From the NCBI RefSeq assembly GCF_002734215.1, contig NZ_NSEB01000016.1, positions 1 through 53,118 of the forward strand: a stretch of 53,118 nt of DNA, written 5' to 3'. A model generated the notes under the pieces. That model saw only the letters and a list, made by a program, of their open reading frames with translations. It did no database searches and was not told the origin of the DNA. The position numbers and the translations under genes were made by a program. Source of the stretch: Fredinandcohnia onubensis (GTDB lineage Bacteria > Bacillota > Bacilli > Bacillales > Bacillaceae_L). Of this stretch, positions 39,636 to 50,633 are shown piece after piece; the stretch's first letter is position 1; each line of letters begins with the position of its first letter.

Positions 39636-40832
39636 TTAATTTAAGATTTGAATTTTCACCTTTCGTTGGCCCCAACGAAAAGCTTGGGATTTCTCCGAGA
39701 AAAAGACATCAATCTTATAACCTTTAATATCAGTTCCCTTGTCACCAGCTACTGCATAGCCATATCCTTCTACATACACTTTTGTACCTAAAGGAATGAC
39801 ACTAGGGTCAACCGCAATAACCTTAACATTTGGATTTGCACGAAGGTTAATTCCTGTCGCAGTTGTTCCTGAGCACCCACTACAATACGCAGTATATGCT
39901 GTAGATGAAACATAGAATTCTTTTGCAACATTACCTGTACCACGGGAAACCTGTTGAACAATTTCACGTGTACCGACTGCTACAACTTTATCCTTACTAT
40001 CTTGTAAGGTTTCTGTTTTAATCAGATCTCTTGAAACTTCTTTTCCATTTTCAAGAACGACTTCGTAGTGCTTTGCAAGCTTACCATCTTGACCAGGATT
40101 TACTACCTTTTGCTTGCCCTTATCAATGCTGTTGTCTTTTTTCTTAACAACTGCAAAGGAAACTGATTCTTCCACTACATCGGTGACTTTTTCTACTCGT
40201 ACAACATTGACGACACTATTTGCTGTAATCTGTGCTTCCATTCCTGGTTCTACTCGATCCAATTCATTTAGTGTAACATTTTGACCTTTTAAAAAGTCAG
40301 CGACAGTAGTCGAAGTGGACCAAACTTGTGATTCGGTACCGCCGTCATTTAAAGTGAGTTGAAATGCCTTTTCAACTTCAACTTTCATATCTTCTTTTAA
40401 CTTTGTATCTAAACTTGGATTGACTTTATCGTGTTCTGTAATTTCTACCTTAGTGTCTTTGAAAAGATCTCCCACGGTTTTGACTGTTGTCCAGACCTTT
40501 TGTGGTTGGTTATCAACTACAAGCTCAACCGGAATAGCCTCTTGCCACGTCACTTTCAAATTGTCCTTGATTGCCGTATCCATTGATGGTGAAAGCTCGT
40601 CATGTTTCGAGACATCTATCTCTAAATCTTGTAGAACTTCTGCAACCGTGTTTGCGTGCGTCCTTATAACTTGCTCATTTCCATTTAATGATAGTGTAAC
40701 TGTATCCTTTGTAGTTTCATATGTAGCATAACCCGTGCCGGCACCTACTAAGACTATAAAACTACTTATCGAGACTATTAATCTCTTTTTGTGCTTTGAC
40801 TCGGAAAACAGTTTTTTCATGTTTTTAAGCAA
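39636..40832 (-). CDS. yabE: Cell-wall-binding G5/3D-domain protein YabE (resuscitation-promoting-factor-like)
   Basis: This 398-residue exported protein has a membrane or signal segment near residues 17-36 (IVSISSFIVLVGAGTGYATY). Three DUF348 repeats follow, then a G5 domain (KVVNPGQDGKLAKHYEVVLE region) and a C-terminal 3D domain with SGTTATGINLRANPNVKVIA, GTKVYVEGYGYAVAGDKG and the DxD metal site. 3D domains act as lytic transglycosylase-like wall hydrolases. The start is taken as TTG, nine bases after AAGGAGG. An upstream ATG would place a consensus promoter inside the coding region. Confidence 0.92.
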   Translation of the reverse strand: MLKNMKKLFSESKHKKRLIVSISSFIVLVGAGTGYATYETTKDTVTLSLNGNEQVIRTHANTVAEVLQDLEIDVSKHDELSPSMDTAIKDNLKVTWQEAIPVELVVDNQPQKVWTTVKTVGDLFKDTKVEITEHDKVNPSLDTKLKEDMKVEVEKAFQLTLNDGGTESQVWSTSTTVADFLKGQNVTLNELDRVEPGMEAQITANSVVNVVRVEKVTDVVEESVSFAVVKKKDNSIDKGKQKVVNPGQDGKLAKHYEVVLENGKEVSRDLIKTETLQDSKDKVVAVGTREIVQQVSRGTGNVAKEFYVSSTAYTAYCSGCSGTTATGINLRANPNVKVIAVDPSVIPLGTKVYVEGYGYAVAGDKGTDIKGYKIDVFFSEKSQAFRWGQRKVKIQILN

Positions 40833-40859
40833 ATGAAAAACGCCTCCTTCTCTCAGTGG

Positions 40860-40888
40860 ATTATATAAAGGATCTTTTATTCTGTCAA
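40860..40888 (-). promoter_or_regulatory. Consensus sigma-A promoter of yabE
   Basis: TTGACA and TATAAT, both perfect, are separated by exactly 17 bp on the minus strand, ending about 28 bp before the TTG start. It fixes the gene start downstream. Confidence 0.8.
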
Positions 40889-41056
40889 CCCCACCCCTTT
40901 TTTCATTCACCGTACTAAATATTATGCAAGAGGAATTTTTAAAAAGGAAGAATTAGTTGTCGACAAAGATATATATGAGACAAAGGAGACATGTAGAACT
41001 TTTTCTAATTAACTTATTGTTGGACAAGCTACCCTATTTTTTGACAAAATTTGCTA

Positions 41057-41824
41057 TCATTTTATGCCGAAAAATCGCTTCGCATTGTCGGATGTTTTTT
41101 GGGCAATTTCCTCAAAAGTGACCCCTTTTAGCTCCGCAATTTGCTCTGCTACATATTTCACATAGCTTGGTTCATTCCGTTTTCCTCGAAATGGATGTGG
41201 TGTTAAATAAGGACAATCCGTTTCAATTAATAGACGATCTAATGGAATTTCAGCCGCTACCTCTTTTGGTTTTTTTGCATTTTTAAAGGTAACGGGTCCA
41301 CCAAACGAAATATAAAAGTTCATATCCATACATTGTTTCGCGACTTCAACACTTCCAGTAAAGCAGTGCATAATGCCGCCGACCTCACTTGCCTTCTCTT
41401 CTTCTAAGATTTCAATAATGTCGGCAGTTGCTTCTCGATTATGAATTATAATAGGTAGCTTTACCTTCTTTGCTAGTGCAATTTGCTTACGAAAAACTTC
41501 TTTTTGAATGTCTTTTGGCGACTTGTCCCAATAATAATCAAGGCCCATTTCACCTAATGCTACGACCTTTGGATGGGAACAAAGCTCCTCAATCCATTTG
41601 AGGTCCTCATCTGTCATATCAATTGCATCCACTGGGTGCCACCCCACCGTAGCGTAAATAAACTCATATGTATCCGCTAATTCAATTGCTCTTGTAATCG
41701 TTTCACGGTCAAACCCAACGACTACAATTATTTCAACACCTTCACTTTGTGCTCTTTCAATTACTTCTTCTAAATCTTCTTGATACTGTATCGCATTTAA
41801 ATGAGCATGTGTATCAATTAACAT
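41057..41824 (-). CDS. tatD: TatD-family metal-dependent deoxyribonuclease (YabD)
   Basis: This 255-residue TIM-barrel hydrolase has the two-metal ligands of the TatD family: IDTHAHLNA at the N-terminus, GEMGLDYYWD near residue 93, IIHNREA near 127, MHCFTGS near 154 and ETDCPYLTPHP near 200. TatD enzymes act as DNA or D-aminoacyl-tRNA hydrolases; the B. subtilis orthologue has been proposed to act on D-Tyr-tRNA. It lies between metG and yabE. A gap of about 225 bp before yabE holds no further gene. Confidence 0.93.
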   Translation of the reverse strand: MLIDTHAHLNAIQYQEDLEEVIERAQSEGVEIIVVVGFDRETITRAIELADTYEFIYATVGWHPVDAIDMTDEDLKWIEELCSHPKVVALGEMGLDYYWDKSPKDIQKEVFRKQIALAKKVKLPIIIHNREATADIIEILEEEKASEVGGIMHCFTGSVEVAKQCMDMNFYISFGGPVTFKNAKKPKEVAAEIPLDRLLIETDCPYLTPHPFRGKRNEPSYVKYVAEQIAELKGVTFEEIAQKTSDNAKRFFGIK

Positions 41825-41845
41825 AGTTAAAACTCCTTTTTCCGT

Positions 41846-41880
41846 ATGTAAAAGGGACAGAAATTTTCTGTCCCCTTTTG
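41846..41880 (-). terminator. metG terminator
   Basis: AAAGGGGACAGAAA and TTTCTGTCCCTTTT form a long stem between metG and tatD, followed by TTTTAC on the minus strand. Confidence 0.8.
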
Positions 41881-43872
<1,992 letters not shown>

Positions 43873-43910
43873 TCATCTATTCCTATTATATCTACAAAAT
43901 ATACCTAAAG

Positions 43911-43952
43911 CACGAGAAAAGCGCAAGCGCCTGTAGCCCCTGCTCCTTGGAG
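43911..43952 (-). repeat. Fragment of a GCGCAAGCGCC-type intergenic element
   Basis: The stretch contains GAAAAGCGCAAGCGCCTGTA, with a small GCGC-AA-GCGC palindrome. I recall similar GAAAAGCGCAAGCGCC sequences as frequent intergenic elements of Bacillaceae genomes. Only one, apparently truncated, copy is in this window, so repeat status is recollection and not shown here. Confidence 0.35.
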
Positions 43953-44014
43953 AGAAAAAAAATCCCAAATTCCCGTAATTACATAGATATGTAAGCAAAT
44001 TAAAAAGGAAACTA

Positions 44015-44082
44015 TTCGACAAAAACGAAATAGAACCTTTTGTTCGACAAAAACAGCATAAATTTTGTAGAATTTTGTCGAA
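44015..44082. promoter_or_regulatory. Cluster of Spo0A boxes upstream of metG
   Basis: Perfect TTTGTCGAA boxes lie at 44015-44023 and 44043-44051 (minus strand) and at 44074-44082 (plus strand). A one-mismatch box (TTTGTAGAA) at 44064-44072 is exactly 10 bp from the last. Tandem boxes one helical turn apart are the usual arrangement for Spo0A dimers. The cluster is distinct from the operator at the abrB promoter. Confidence 0.7.
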
Positions 44083-44230
44083 TTGAATTACCATTTTTCC
44101 CTTTATTATAGTACAGCATTTTTTCATAAAACAGTAGATTAAGTAGGTTGGGGTTTTTATAAAAGCCTGATGTTATAGGACACATGTACCATTATTATAC
44201 ATATTTTAAAAGAATTGTAGTTAAAAGTGA

Positions 44231-44259
44231 TTGACGTTAAATGGAAATCTTGATATTAT
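44231..44259 (+). promoter_or_regulatory. abrB sigma-A promoter
   Basis: TTGACG and TATTAT are separated by 17 bp on the plus strand. The predicted start lies about 15 bp before the Spo0A operator. Confidence 0.8.
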
Positions 44260-44273
44260 TATCTAGAAATCAA

Positions 44274-44291
44274 TTTGTCGAAAATTGACGA
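44274..44291 (+). promoter_or_regulatory. Spo0A operator of abrB
   Basis: TTTGTCGAA is followed one helical turn later by a degenerate box (ATTGACGAT). Position just downstream of the start, and sequence, match the B. subtilis abrB operator, where Spo0A-P represses. Confidence 0.8.
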
Positions 44292-44334
44292 TATAGAGAG
44301 ATAAATAATAAAATATTGAGAGGAGAAAAAAGAA

Positions 44335-44619
44335 ATGAAATCTACAGGTATTGTTCGTAAAGTTGATGAATTAGGTCGTGTGGTTATTCCTATCGAGCTT
44401 CGTCGTACATTAGACATCGCTGAAAAAGATGCGCTAGAAATTTATGTTGACGACGACAGAATTATTTTAAAGAAATACAAGCCAAATATGACTTGTCAAG
44501 TAACTGGTGAAATTTCAGATGATAATTTCACACTTGCTAATGGCAAGATTGTTCTTAGCCGTGAAGGTGCAGAACAAATCCTTAAAGAGCTTCAAAATAA
44601 TCTAACAGCTGTAAAATAA
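44335..44619 (+). CDS. abrB: Transition-state regulator AbrB
   Basis: AbrB represses stationary-phase and sporulation genes during growth. The 94-residue protein has the N-terminal swapped-hairpin DNA-binding domain (MKSTGIVRKVDELGRVVIPI, residues 1-50) and a C-terminal multimerisation part. It is the only protein gene on the plus strand here, as in B. subtilis. AGGAG lies nine bases before the ATG. The promoter carries a Spo0A operator just after the start. A terminator shared with rsmI follows. Its N-terminal domain is a close paralogue of that of SpoVT. Confidence 0.97.
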   Translation: MKSTGIVRKVDELGRVVIPIELRRTLDIAEKDALEIYVDDDRIILKKYKPNMTCQVTGEISDDNFTLANGKIVLSREGAEQILKELQNNLTAVK

Positions 44620-44628
44620 TAAATGAAA

Positions 44629-44665
44629 AACGAAAAGCTTCTCGGTTTGAGAAGCTTTTTTCTAT
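44629..44665 (+). terminator. Bidirectional terminator between abrB and rsmI
   Basis: AAAAGCTTCTC and GAGAAGCTTTT form an 11-bp stem with a 5-nt loop. T runs occur on both strands, so it can end both convergent genes. Confidence 0.9.
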
Positions 44666-44666
44666 T

Positions 44667-45542
44667 CTATAAACCATGGTATTCTTGGTAAATTTCTCTC
44701 TTTTGCTGATTTCGGTCTTTTGCAACCTGTTTAATTGCTTCTTTCGTTGTCATGGACTCAGTCTCAACATAATGATTGACATGATGTTCAATCGATAGCT
44801 CTTCCCACCATGCCTCCAAAGCATCTTCTTCACCTTGCTGCGCTCCTTCTACAACAAGACAAAATTCACCGCGAACGGTATCCTCGTCTGACCAAGTAAG
44901 AATTTCATCTAAATCACCACGAATAAACTCCTCAAATTTCTTGGTTAATTCACGAGAAACTGTTATTTTACGATTTCCAAGTATCTCTCTCATAATCTTT
45001 AGTGTTTCTTTTAAACGATGTGGAGCTTCATAAAAAAGCAGTGTCGCTTGGATATGTACTAAACTCTCCAATTGTTTTCGTTTCGTCTTCTTATTACGGT
45101 CTAAAAATCCATAAAAATAAAAGGGTTGTGTACCAAGTCCCGAGGCTATTAATGATGTTAATGCCGCATTTGCACCTGGTAGAGGAACGACATACATCTT
45201 CTCCTGAACGGCTTCTACAACTAGCTCATAGCCCGGATCTGAAATTGTCGGCATCCCAGCATCACTTACAATTGCCACATCTTTACCCTCACGCAGGAGC
45301 GAAAGAATTTTTTCGCCACTCACCTTTTTATTATGTTCATGATAACTTATAACCGGTGTTTCAATTTCAAAGTGATTGCAAAGTTTCCTTGTTTGCCTTG
45401 TATCCTCAGCCGCAATAACTGCTGATTCTTTCAACGTTTTAATTGCTCGAAAGGTCATATCCTCCAAGTTCCCAATCGGGGTCGGAACGAGATATAACGT
45501 TCCATATTCATAATTTAGTTGAAAGCTTTTTTGCTGCCACAT
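44667..45542 (-). CDS. rsmI: 16S rRNA 2'-O-ribose C1402 methyltransferase
   Basis: RsmI methylates the ribose of C1402 in the decoding centre. The 291-residue protein has the tetrapyrrole-methylase fold: [20 protein letters not shown] at the N-terminus, [27 protein letters not shown] near residue 92 and [16 protein letters not shown] near 120. GGGGAG lies four bases before the chosen ATG (MWQQKSF). It overlaps yazA by 35 bp. A slightly longer reading (GTG/TTG) lacks support. Confidence 0.95.
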   Translation of the reverse strand: MWQQKSFQLNYEYGTLYLVPTPIGNLEDMTFRAIKTLKESAVIAAEDTRQTRKLCNHFEIETPVISYHEHNKKVSGEKILSLLREGKDVAIVSDAGMPTISDPGYELVVEAVQEKMYVVPLPGANAALTSLIASGLGTQPFYFYGFLDRNKKTKRKQLESLVHIQATLLFYEAPHRLKETLKIMREILGNRKITVSRELTKKFEEFIRGDLDEILTWSDEDTVRGEFCLVVEGAQQGEEDALEAWWEELSIEHHVNHYVETESMTTKEAIKQVAKDRNQQKREIYQEYHGL

Positions 45543-45807
45543 ATCGCTCCCCACTTTCCATAGCAAGCAACCGTTCTTTCTCAGGCCGCTTCAGTCGTTT
45601 AAATCTATATTCTGCACGCATTGCTTCTTCCTTTGTTTCAAATTCCTGTGAAAATAATAGGGTAATGGGACCCCTTCCTCTTGTATATTTGGCCCCTTTA
45701 CCTTCGTTGTGCTTTTTCAAACGTTCCTCAACATCAGTTGTATAACCTGCATAGAAGCTTCCATCCTTGCACTCTACGACATAGAAATAATGATTATTCT
45801 TCCCCAT
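45508..45807 (-). CDS. yazA: GIY-YIG nuclease-superfamily protein YazA
   Basis: This 99-residue protein is a single GIY-YIG domain: [20 protein letters not shown] gives the YV and AGY halves of the signature, [19 protein letters not shown] follows, and E-E-A-x-x-x-E lies near residue 63. Family members cut DNA, but the chromosomal UPF0213 group to which YazA belongs has no settled function. AAGGAA lies seven bases before the ATG. It overlaps trmN6 by 14 bp upstream and rsmI by 35 bp downstream, so the three are tightly coupled. Confidence 0.93.
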   Translation of the reverse strand: MGKNNHYFYVVECKDGSFYAGYTTDVEERLKKHNEGKGAKYTRGRGPITLLFSQEFETKEEAMRAEYRFKRLKRPEKERLLAMESGERYVAAKKLSTKL

Positions 45808-46537
45808 AGAGAATCTTCCTTATCTCTTTTGTATACTCATTCTGCTCATCGTATACATATAGAGGGGGTAAAATTTTCAGGTCTGGATTTCCGAACTTAA
45901 TCCCTTCAACCAAGATTGTATTTGCTTCTTTTCCAGGTCTCGGATAAACAAATTGCAAGCGTTTTGGCTCTATTCGATATTGTCTCATTAAGGTGAGGAT
46001 ATCCATTAATCGGCCTGGTCGATGGACGAATGCAACCTTTCCTCCTTGCTTGACCAATTGGCTACTAACACGAACGACATCCTCTAATGTGCAATAAATT
46101 TCATGGCGAGCAATCTTAAGGTATTCATTTTGATTCATTTCATCCGCCTTTGGTGTTGGAAAATATGGCGGGTTGCAGGTTACCACATCAAACTTATCTC
46201 TACCTAGCTGATCAGGCATGTCCTTAATATCACCGTGAATGACCGAAAGTTGGGTAGAAAGCCCATTGTATTCAATACTCCGTTTGGCCATGTCATAAAT
46301 GCGCTCTTGAATTTCAACACCTGTAATTTCTGCTTTTGACCGTCTACTTAGTAGCAGTGGAATAACTCCATTGCCTGTACATAAATCAATGATTTTTCCT
46401 TTTTGAATTGGAACATAAACAAATCGCGCCAGAAGTACCGTATCCAATGAAAAAGCAAATACAGAAGGGCTTTGGATGATTCTCAAGTTTTCCGCTAATA
46501 AATGATCTAATCTCTCATCATCGTATAATTGAACCAT
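45794..46537 (-). CDS. yabB: tRNA (adenine-N6)-methyltransferase, TrmN6/YabB type
   Basis: This 247-residue SAM-dependent methyltransferase has motif [21 protein letters not shown] near residue 49. The catalytic NPPY of N6-adenine methylases occurs in [16 protein letters not shown] near 122. The E. coli relative TrmN6 modifies A37 of tRNA-Val; the target in Bacillus is inferred only. It is close to B. subtilis YabB over its length, including [25 protein letters not shown] lies about 11 bases before the ATG. Confidence 0.92.
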   Translation of the reverse strand: MVQLYDDERLDHLLAENLRIIQSPSVFAFSLDTVLLARFVYVPIQKGKIIDLCTGNGVIPLLLSRRSKAEITGVEIQERIYDMAKRSIEYNGLSTQLSVIHGDIKDMPDQLGRDKFDVVTCNPPYFPTPKADEMNQNEYLKIARHEIYCTLEDVVRVSSQLVKQGGKVAFVHRPGRLMDILTLMRQYRIEPKRLQFVYPRPGKEANTILVEGIKFGNPDLKILPPLYVYDEQNEYTKEIRKILYGEE

Positions 46538-46595
46538 TGCATTCTGTTTCCTTCCCTATGATTATCTATCTATTATTATAAACGTATTGTTTGAA

Positions 46596-46626
46596 AATGA
46601 AAAAGCCCTCTCCTATTTAGGAAAGG
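46596..46626 (-). terminator. yabA terminator
   Basis: CCTTTCCT and AGGAGAGG form an 8-bp stem with one wobble, followed by GCTTTTTC on the minus strand. Confidence 0.75.
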
Positions 46627-46628
46627 AC

Positions 46629-46982
46629 CTACTTCTTATTTAAAAAGGAGAGACAAAATAAACAGTCACCCTCAGTACGGACACTTCCATAATGAACATT
46701 GCAAATATGGAAACCTTCCTGATAAAGTCTTGCTAAGTTATCATATCCCTCACCGATATCAACCTGCTTTGCTTCTTGTAAAGCCTTGTCAGCTTTTTCT
46801 TCTTTTTTCTTTGAAATGGATTGATCAAGTCGACGACGTAAAAGGTCATTCTCCATTTTCAAATTATGATTCTCTTCAAGTAATTGCCCAAGATGTTCTT
46901 TCAATTCTCCTAGTTGAGTATACAGATTGCCAATTTGCTTCTCCATACTACTAACAGATTCAAAAATATCTTTTTTGTCCAC
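46629..46982 (-). CDS. yabA: Replication initiation control protein YabA
   Basis: YabA restrains replication initiation by binding DnaA and the sliding clamp DnaN. The 117-residue protein has an N-terminal coiled coil ([20 protein letters not shown] onward, residues 5-60), a charged linker, and a C-terminal zinc-binding part with HICNVHYG and [11 protein letters not shown]. The start is GTG (VDKKDIF), four bases after GAGGTGGA, and matches the B. subtilis N-terminus. A longer reading into ricT lacks similarity. It overlaps nothing but lies only 13 bp from ricT. Confidence 0.95.
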   Translation of the reverse strand: MDKKDIFESVSSMEKQIGNLYTQLGELKEHLGQLLEENHNLKMENDLLRRRLDQSISKKKEEKADKALQEAKQVDIGEGYDNLARLYQEGFHICNVHYGSVRTEGDCLFCLSFLNKK

Positions 46983-46995
46983 GCATTCCACCTCG

Positions 46996-47823
46996 TTATT
47001 CTGTGGCTTGAATCGAAATCGCTCCTTCTTTCTGTAGTTCCTCCCACGTATATTCAACAACACGTTCACGACCTACTATTTCTAGCTGTAATACTCGTTC
47101 TAAAATATTGAGCCCGACAACCTTTGCTTTACCACTAGTTGTTTCAATCATTTCGCCAAGGTCTGGAAGCTGTTCTTTTGCACTTTCATACTCATCGTTC
47201 TCGTATTTTAGACAGCACATTAATCGGCCGCATAAACCTGATATTTTAGTAGGGTTCAGTGACAGGTTCTGATCTTTCGCCATTTTAATTGAAACAGGCT
47301 CAAAATCCCCTAAGAAGGTCGAGCAACAAAGCATTCTTCCACATGGACCAATTCCACCAAGCATCTTGGCTTCATCACGTACCCCTATTTGCCTTAATTC
47401 GATTCTTGTACGGAAGATTGCCGCTAAATCTTTCACTAACTCTCGGAAGTCAACTCGTCCATCTGCTGTAAAATAAAAGATCACTTTATTTCTATCAAAC
47501 GTATATTCAACATCAACAAGCTTCATATCAAGGCTGTGTTCAACTACCTTTCCTTGACACACATTATACGCCTCTGTAGCAGCTTGTTTATTTTCCTCTA
47601 CAATTAATTTATCCTTAGAATCCGCAATACGGATGACCTTTTTTAACGGAAGTACGATGTCATTTTCATCGACTTGTTTTTTATTTATGACAACCTTGCC
47701 AAACTCAATTCCTCTGACCGTTTCTACAATGACGTATTCACCGTCAGGAATTGTAAAACCGTTTGGGTCAAAGTAATATATTTTTCCCGCTTTTTTAAAG
47801 CGTACACCAACTACATCATACAA
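46996..47823 (-). CDS. ricT: PSP1-domain protein RicT (YaaT), regulator of sporulation phosphorelay and mRNA maturation
   Basis: RicT forms a complex with RicA and RicF that carries 4Fe-4S clusters and is needed for competence, sporulation and RNase Y-dependent mRNA processing in B. subtilis. The 275-residue protein has the PSP1 core, [20 protein letters not shown] and [14 protein letters not shown], with the clustered cysteines that bind the metal centre. The start is TTG: GGAGGG lies eight bases upstream, the neighbouring ATG is out of frame, and [20 protein letters not shown] matches the family start. It overlaps the end of holB by 8 bp. Confidence 0.95.
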   Translation of the reverse strand: MYDVVGVRFKKAGKIYYFDPNGFTIPDGEYVIVETVRGIEFGKVVINKKQVDENDIVLPLKKVIRIADSKDKLIVEENKQAATEAYNVCQGKVVEHSLDMKLVDVEYTFDRNKVIFYFTADGRVDFRELVKDLAAIFRTRIELRQIGVRDEAKMLGGIGPCGRMLCCSTFLGDFEPVSIKMAKDQNLSLNPTKISGLCGRLMCCLKYENDEYESAKEQLPDLGEMIETTSGKAKVVGLNILERVLQLEIVGRERVVEYTWEELQKEGAISIQATE

Positions 47824-48823
47824 GCTTATATCCCTCCTGTAACTTTATTACCAATTGTTCCATTAATAAATGTGGGTTCATGTTGGTGTATAGACGACGC
47901 TTCGCCTCTAAAACCGTTGCTATCTGATCACTTACACGTCTAGTAGACGTCTTGAGTGCATATTGTTTAAAGCTAGTAATCTGGTCATGAAAGATAAGCT
48001 TCTCTTCATCACCCAACTGTATATATAATAAATCTTTATAAATAAGCAATAATATATCTAAACCAAAGCTAAGCTGCTCTTTCTCTTTAAAATGAGGTAA
48101 CCATTGGTCCTGCAAAAAAAAGAAAGCGTGAGTTGGCCTTGTATTGATCACTTCATATAATTGTAACACTATTGAACGGGACTGTCCAAACCAAGCATCC
48201 GTGCTTAACTCACGTGCCTCTTCCAAATTATTTGTTGTATGAGCAACAAGGGAAGCCATAGTAGGAGAGATCCCTTCATCAATGAGTTGCTCAGAAATTA
48301 CCCTTGGAGCAAGTGGCCGAAATGATAAAATTTGGCATCTAGACAGAATCGTATTTAAAATCCGATGGATCTGCTCGGTTAGCAAGATGGCCACTGTTTG
48401 GCTTGTTGGCTCTTCAAGGAATTTCAGCAAACTATTTGCAGCATTTGTTGTCATTTTATCAGCATGGTTAATTACATAAACTTTACGATTTGATTCCACA
48501 CCCGTTTTTGAAAACTCTTCTTGTAACGCTTGAATTTGCCATTTTTTAATCGATAGACCATCTGGCTCGATGACATGTACATCAGGATGGTTGCCCGATG
48601 TAATTCTGCGGCAATTCGTACATTCATTACAAGGTTTGTACTCAACAGGATGCTGACAGAAAAGACTTTTTGCCAAAAGAAAGCCGACTTCCTTTTTACC
48701 TGTACCTCGGCTTCCCTCAAATAAATAAGCATGGGCCACTCTGTTCTTCTTGAGACTATTTTCAACCATCTTTAAGACCAGTGGCTGATATTCCTGAAGT
48801 TGTTCCCATGTTTTTTCCACCAT
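47816..48823 (-). CDS. holB: DNA polymerase III delta' subunit
   Basis: HolB is part of the clamp loader. The 335-residue AAA+ protein has a P-loop-like segment AYLFEGSRGTGKKEVGFLLA near residue 33 and a zinc module CNECTNCRRI near 60-70. VINHADKMTTNAANSLLKFL follows, with EEPTSQTVAILL around the sensor region. It lies between yaaR and ricT as in B. subtilis and is coupled to ricT by overlap. The ribosome binding site (AAAGAGTG) is weak. Confidence 0.95.
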   Translation of the reverse strand: MVEKTWEQLQEYQPLVLKMVENSLKKNRVAHAYLFEGSRGTGKKEVGFLLAKSLFCQHPVEYKPCNECTNCRRITSGNHPDVHVIEPDGLSIKKWQIQALQEEFSKTGVESNRKVYVINHADKMTTNAANSLLKFLEEPTSQTVAILLTEQIHRILNTILSRCQILSFRPLAPRVISEQLIDEGISPTMASLVAHTTNNLEEARELSTDAWFGQSRSIVLQLYEVINTRPTHAFFFLQDQWLPHFKEKEQLSFGLDILLLIYKDLLYIQLGDEEKLIFHDQITSFKQYALKTSTRRVSDQIATVLEAKRRLYTNMNPHLLMEQLVIKLQEGYKLV

Positions 48824-48838
48824 ACATCACTCTTTCAA

Positions 48839-49279
48839 TCACGTATACAAATTGATTAATAATCCTTTAATAAATCCAACTTTTCCAAGAATATCGATTG
48901 ACCCTCTTTCCTGGTCAACCATTTGTTCAGTTAGATCCAATAGTTCCTTGTCGATTTCCTCAACAAGTTTATGCGTTCTCCCTTGTCCATTAAAATTCCA
49001 ACTATGGGACTGCTTTATATCCATTCCGTATTCAACGGCCTCATGGATAAAACGCTTTACAAGAGATTTATAGGAAGCCAAATCCTGAAAGGTTTGAGAG
49101 CGAGAGAGTCGTTCTCCCGCCATGTCAATTTGAGAAAGCAGCTTCGTCAATTGCTCCATTTGAAGTTTATTTTCTTCCTGATGGACAAGTTTACTAAAGT
49201 TCACATTTCCCGAAACCTTATTGGATTGGTTAGGTTGATTCTTATCTATGTTTACGCGAAAATCCTGGTTTATTTTCAT
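48839..49279 (-). CDS. yaaR: YaaR family protein (DUF327)
   Basis: This 146-residue cytoplasmic protein of unknown function matches the YaaR family by its size and by conserved segments such as GERLSRSQTFQDLASYKSLV, KRFIHEAVEYGMDIKQSHSW and LVEEIDKELLDLTEQMVDQE. The sequence is mostly helical. It is conserved between darA and holB in Bacillus, here with 15 bp to holB. A long-form dispersed repeat lies between it and darA. No catalytic motif is visible. Confidence 0.9.
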   Translation of the reverse strand: MKINQDFRVNIDKNQPNQSNKVSGNVNFSKLVHQEENKLQMEQLTKLLSQIDMAGERLSRSQTFQDLASYKSLVKRFIHEAVEYGMDIKQSHSWNFNGQGRTHKLVEEIDKELLDLTEQMVDQERGSIDILGKVGFIKGLLINLYT

Positions 49280-49299
49280 GAACTACTAGTCACCTACTT

Positions 49300-49865
<566 letters not shown>

Positions 49866-49935
49866 TTACGAAATTTGGTAACTATTTGTGCGAATATCTA
49901 TACTGTCTTTATTCTATAACAAGTATAGCCAGAAC

Positions 49936-49972
49936 GAAAATAAAAACCTCAAAAATCATCAGACTTTTGAGG
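49936..49972 (-). terminator. tmk terminator
   Basis: GCCTCAAAA and TTTTGAGGT form an 8-9-bp stem followed by TTTTTATTTTC on the minus strand. darA therefore needs its own promoter in the 115 bp downstream. Confidence 0.8.
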
Positions 49973-49985
49973 CAATTCATAGGAT

Positions 49986-50618
49986 TTACTTGTTATTCAA
50001 ATGCGTTTCAATAATTTCAAATGCTTCCTTTGCCACAACATCAAGCGAATTCTCAGCATTAATGGTATAGAAGCGTTCCTTAAAACGATCTGCAACCTTT
50101 ACATAACCATCATAAACCTTTTGATGGAAGGAAAGATTCTCGAGGTCAAGTCGATTAACTTCTCTTTCATCATTCTTTCCAATTCTTGTTAACCCTTTTT
50201 CAGGCTTAATATCAAAGAAAAGAGTTAACGACGGCATTAACCCATTAATAGCAAATTCATTAATAGATAAAACTTCATCGATTCCAAGTCCGCGTGCATA
50301 CCCTTGATAAGCTAGTGAACTATCAACAAAGCGATCACACAAAACAATTTTTCCTTGTTCTAATGCAGGTATGACTTTCTCCACTAAATGTTGACGACGC
50401 GAAGCCGCATATAAAAGTGCCTCTGTACGCCCATCCATTTGTGTATTATTTTTATCTAGAATAACGGAACGGATTTGCTCTGCTATATCAATTCCACCCG
50501 GTTCTCTGGTGGAAATGACATCATACCCTTTTCGAGTAAACTCCTCCTGGAGGATTCCTAATACAGTTGTTTTACCTGCACCCTCAGGCCCTTCAAACGT
50601 AATAAAATAACCAGCCAC
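49986..50618 (-). CDS. tmk: Thymidylate kinase
   Basis: Tmk phosphorylates dTMP to dTDP. The 210-residue P-loop kinase has [20 protein letters not shown] at the N-terminus, TREPGG near residue 41, [18 protein letters not shown] near 95 and the lid region near 145. The start is GTG with AAGGGG about 11 bases upstream. It lies 15 bp after yaaO and is probably cotranscribed with it. Confidence 0.96.
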   Translation of the reverse strand: MAGYFITFEGPEGAGKTTVLGILQEEFTRKGYDVISTREPGGIDIAEQIRSVILDKNNTQMDGRTEALLYAASRRQHLVEKVIPALEQGKIVLCDRFVDSSLAYQGYARGLGIDEVLSINEFAINGLMPSLTLFFDIKPEKGLTRIGKNDEREVNRLDLENLSFHQKVYDGYVKVADRFKERFYTINAENSLDVVAKEAFEIIETHLNNK

Positions 50619-50633
50619 TTCGATTCAAGCCCC

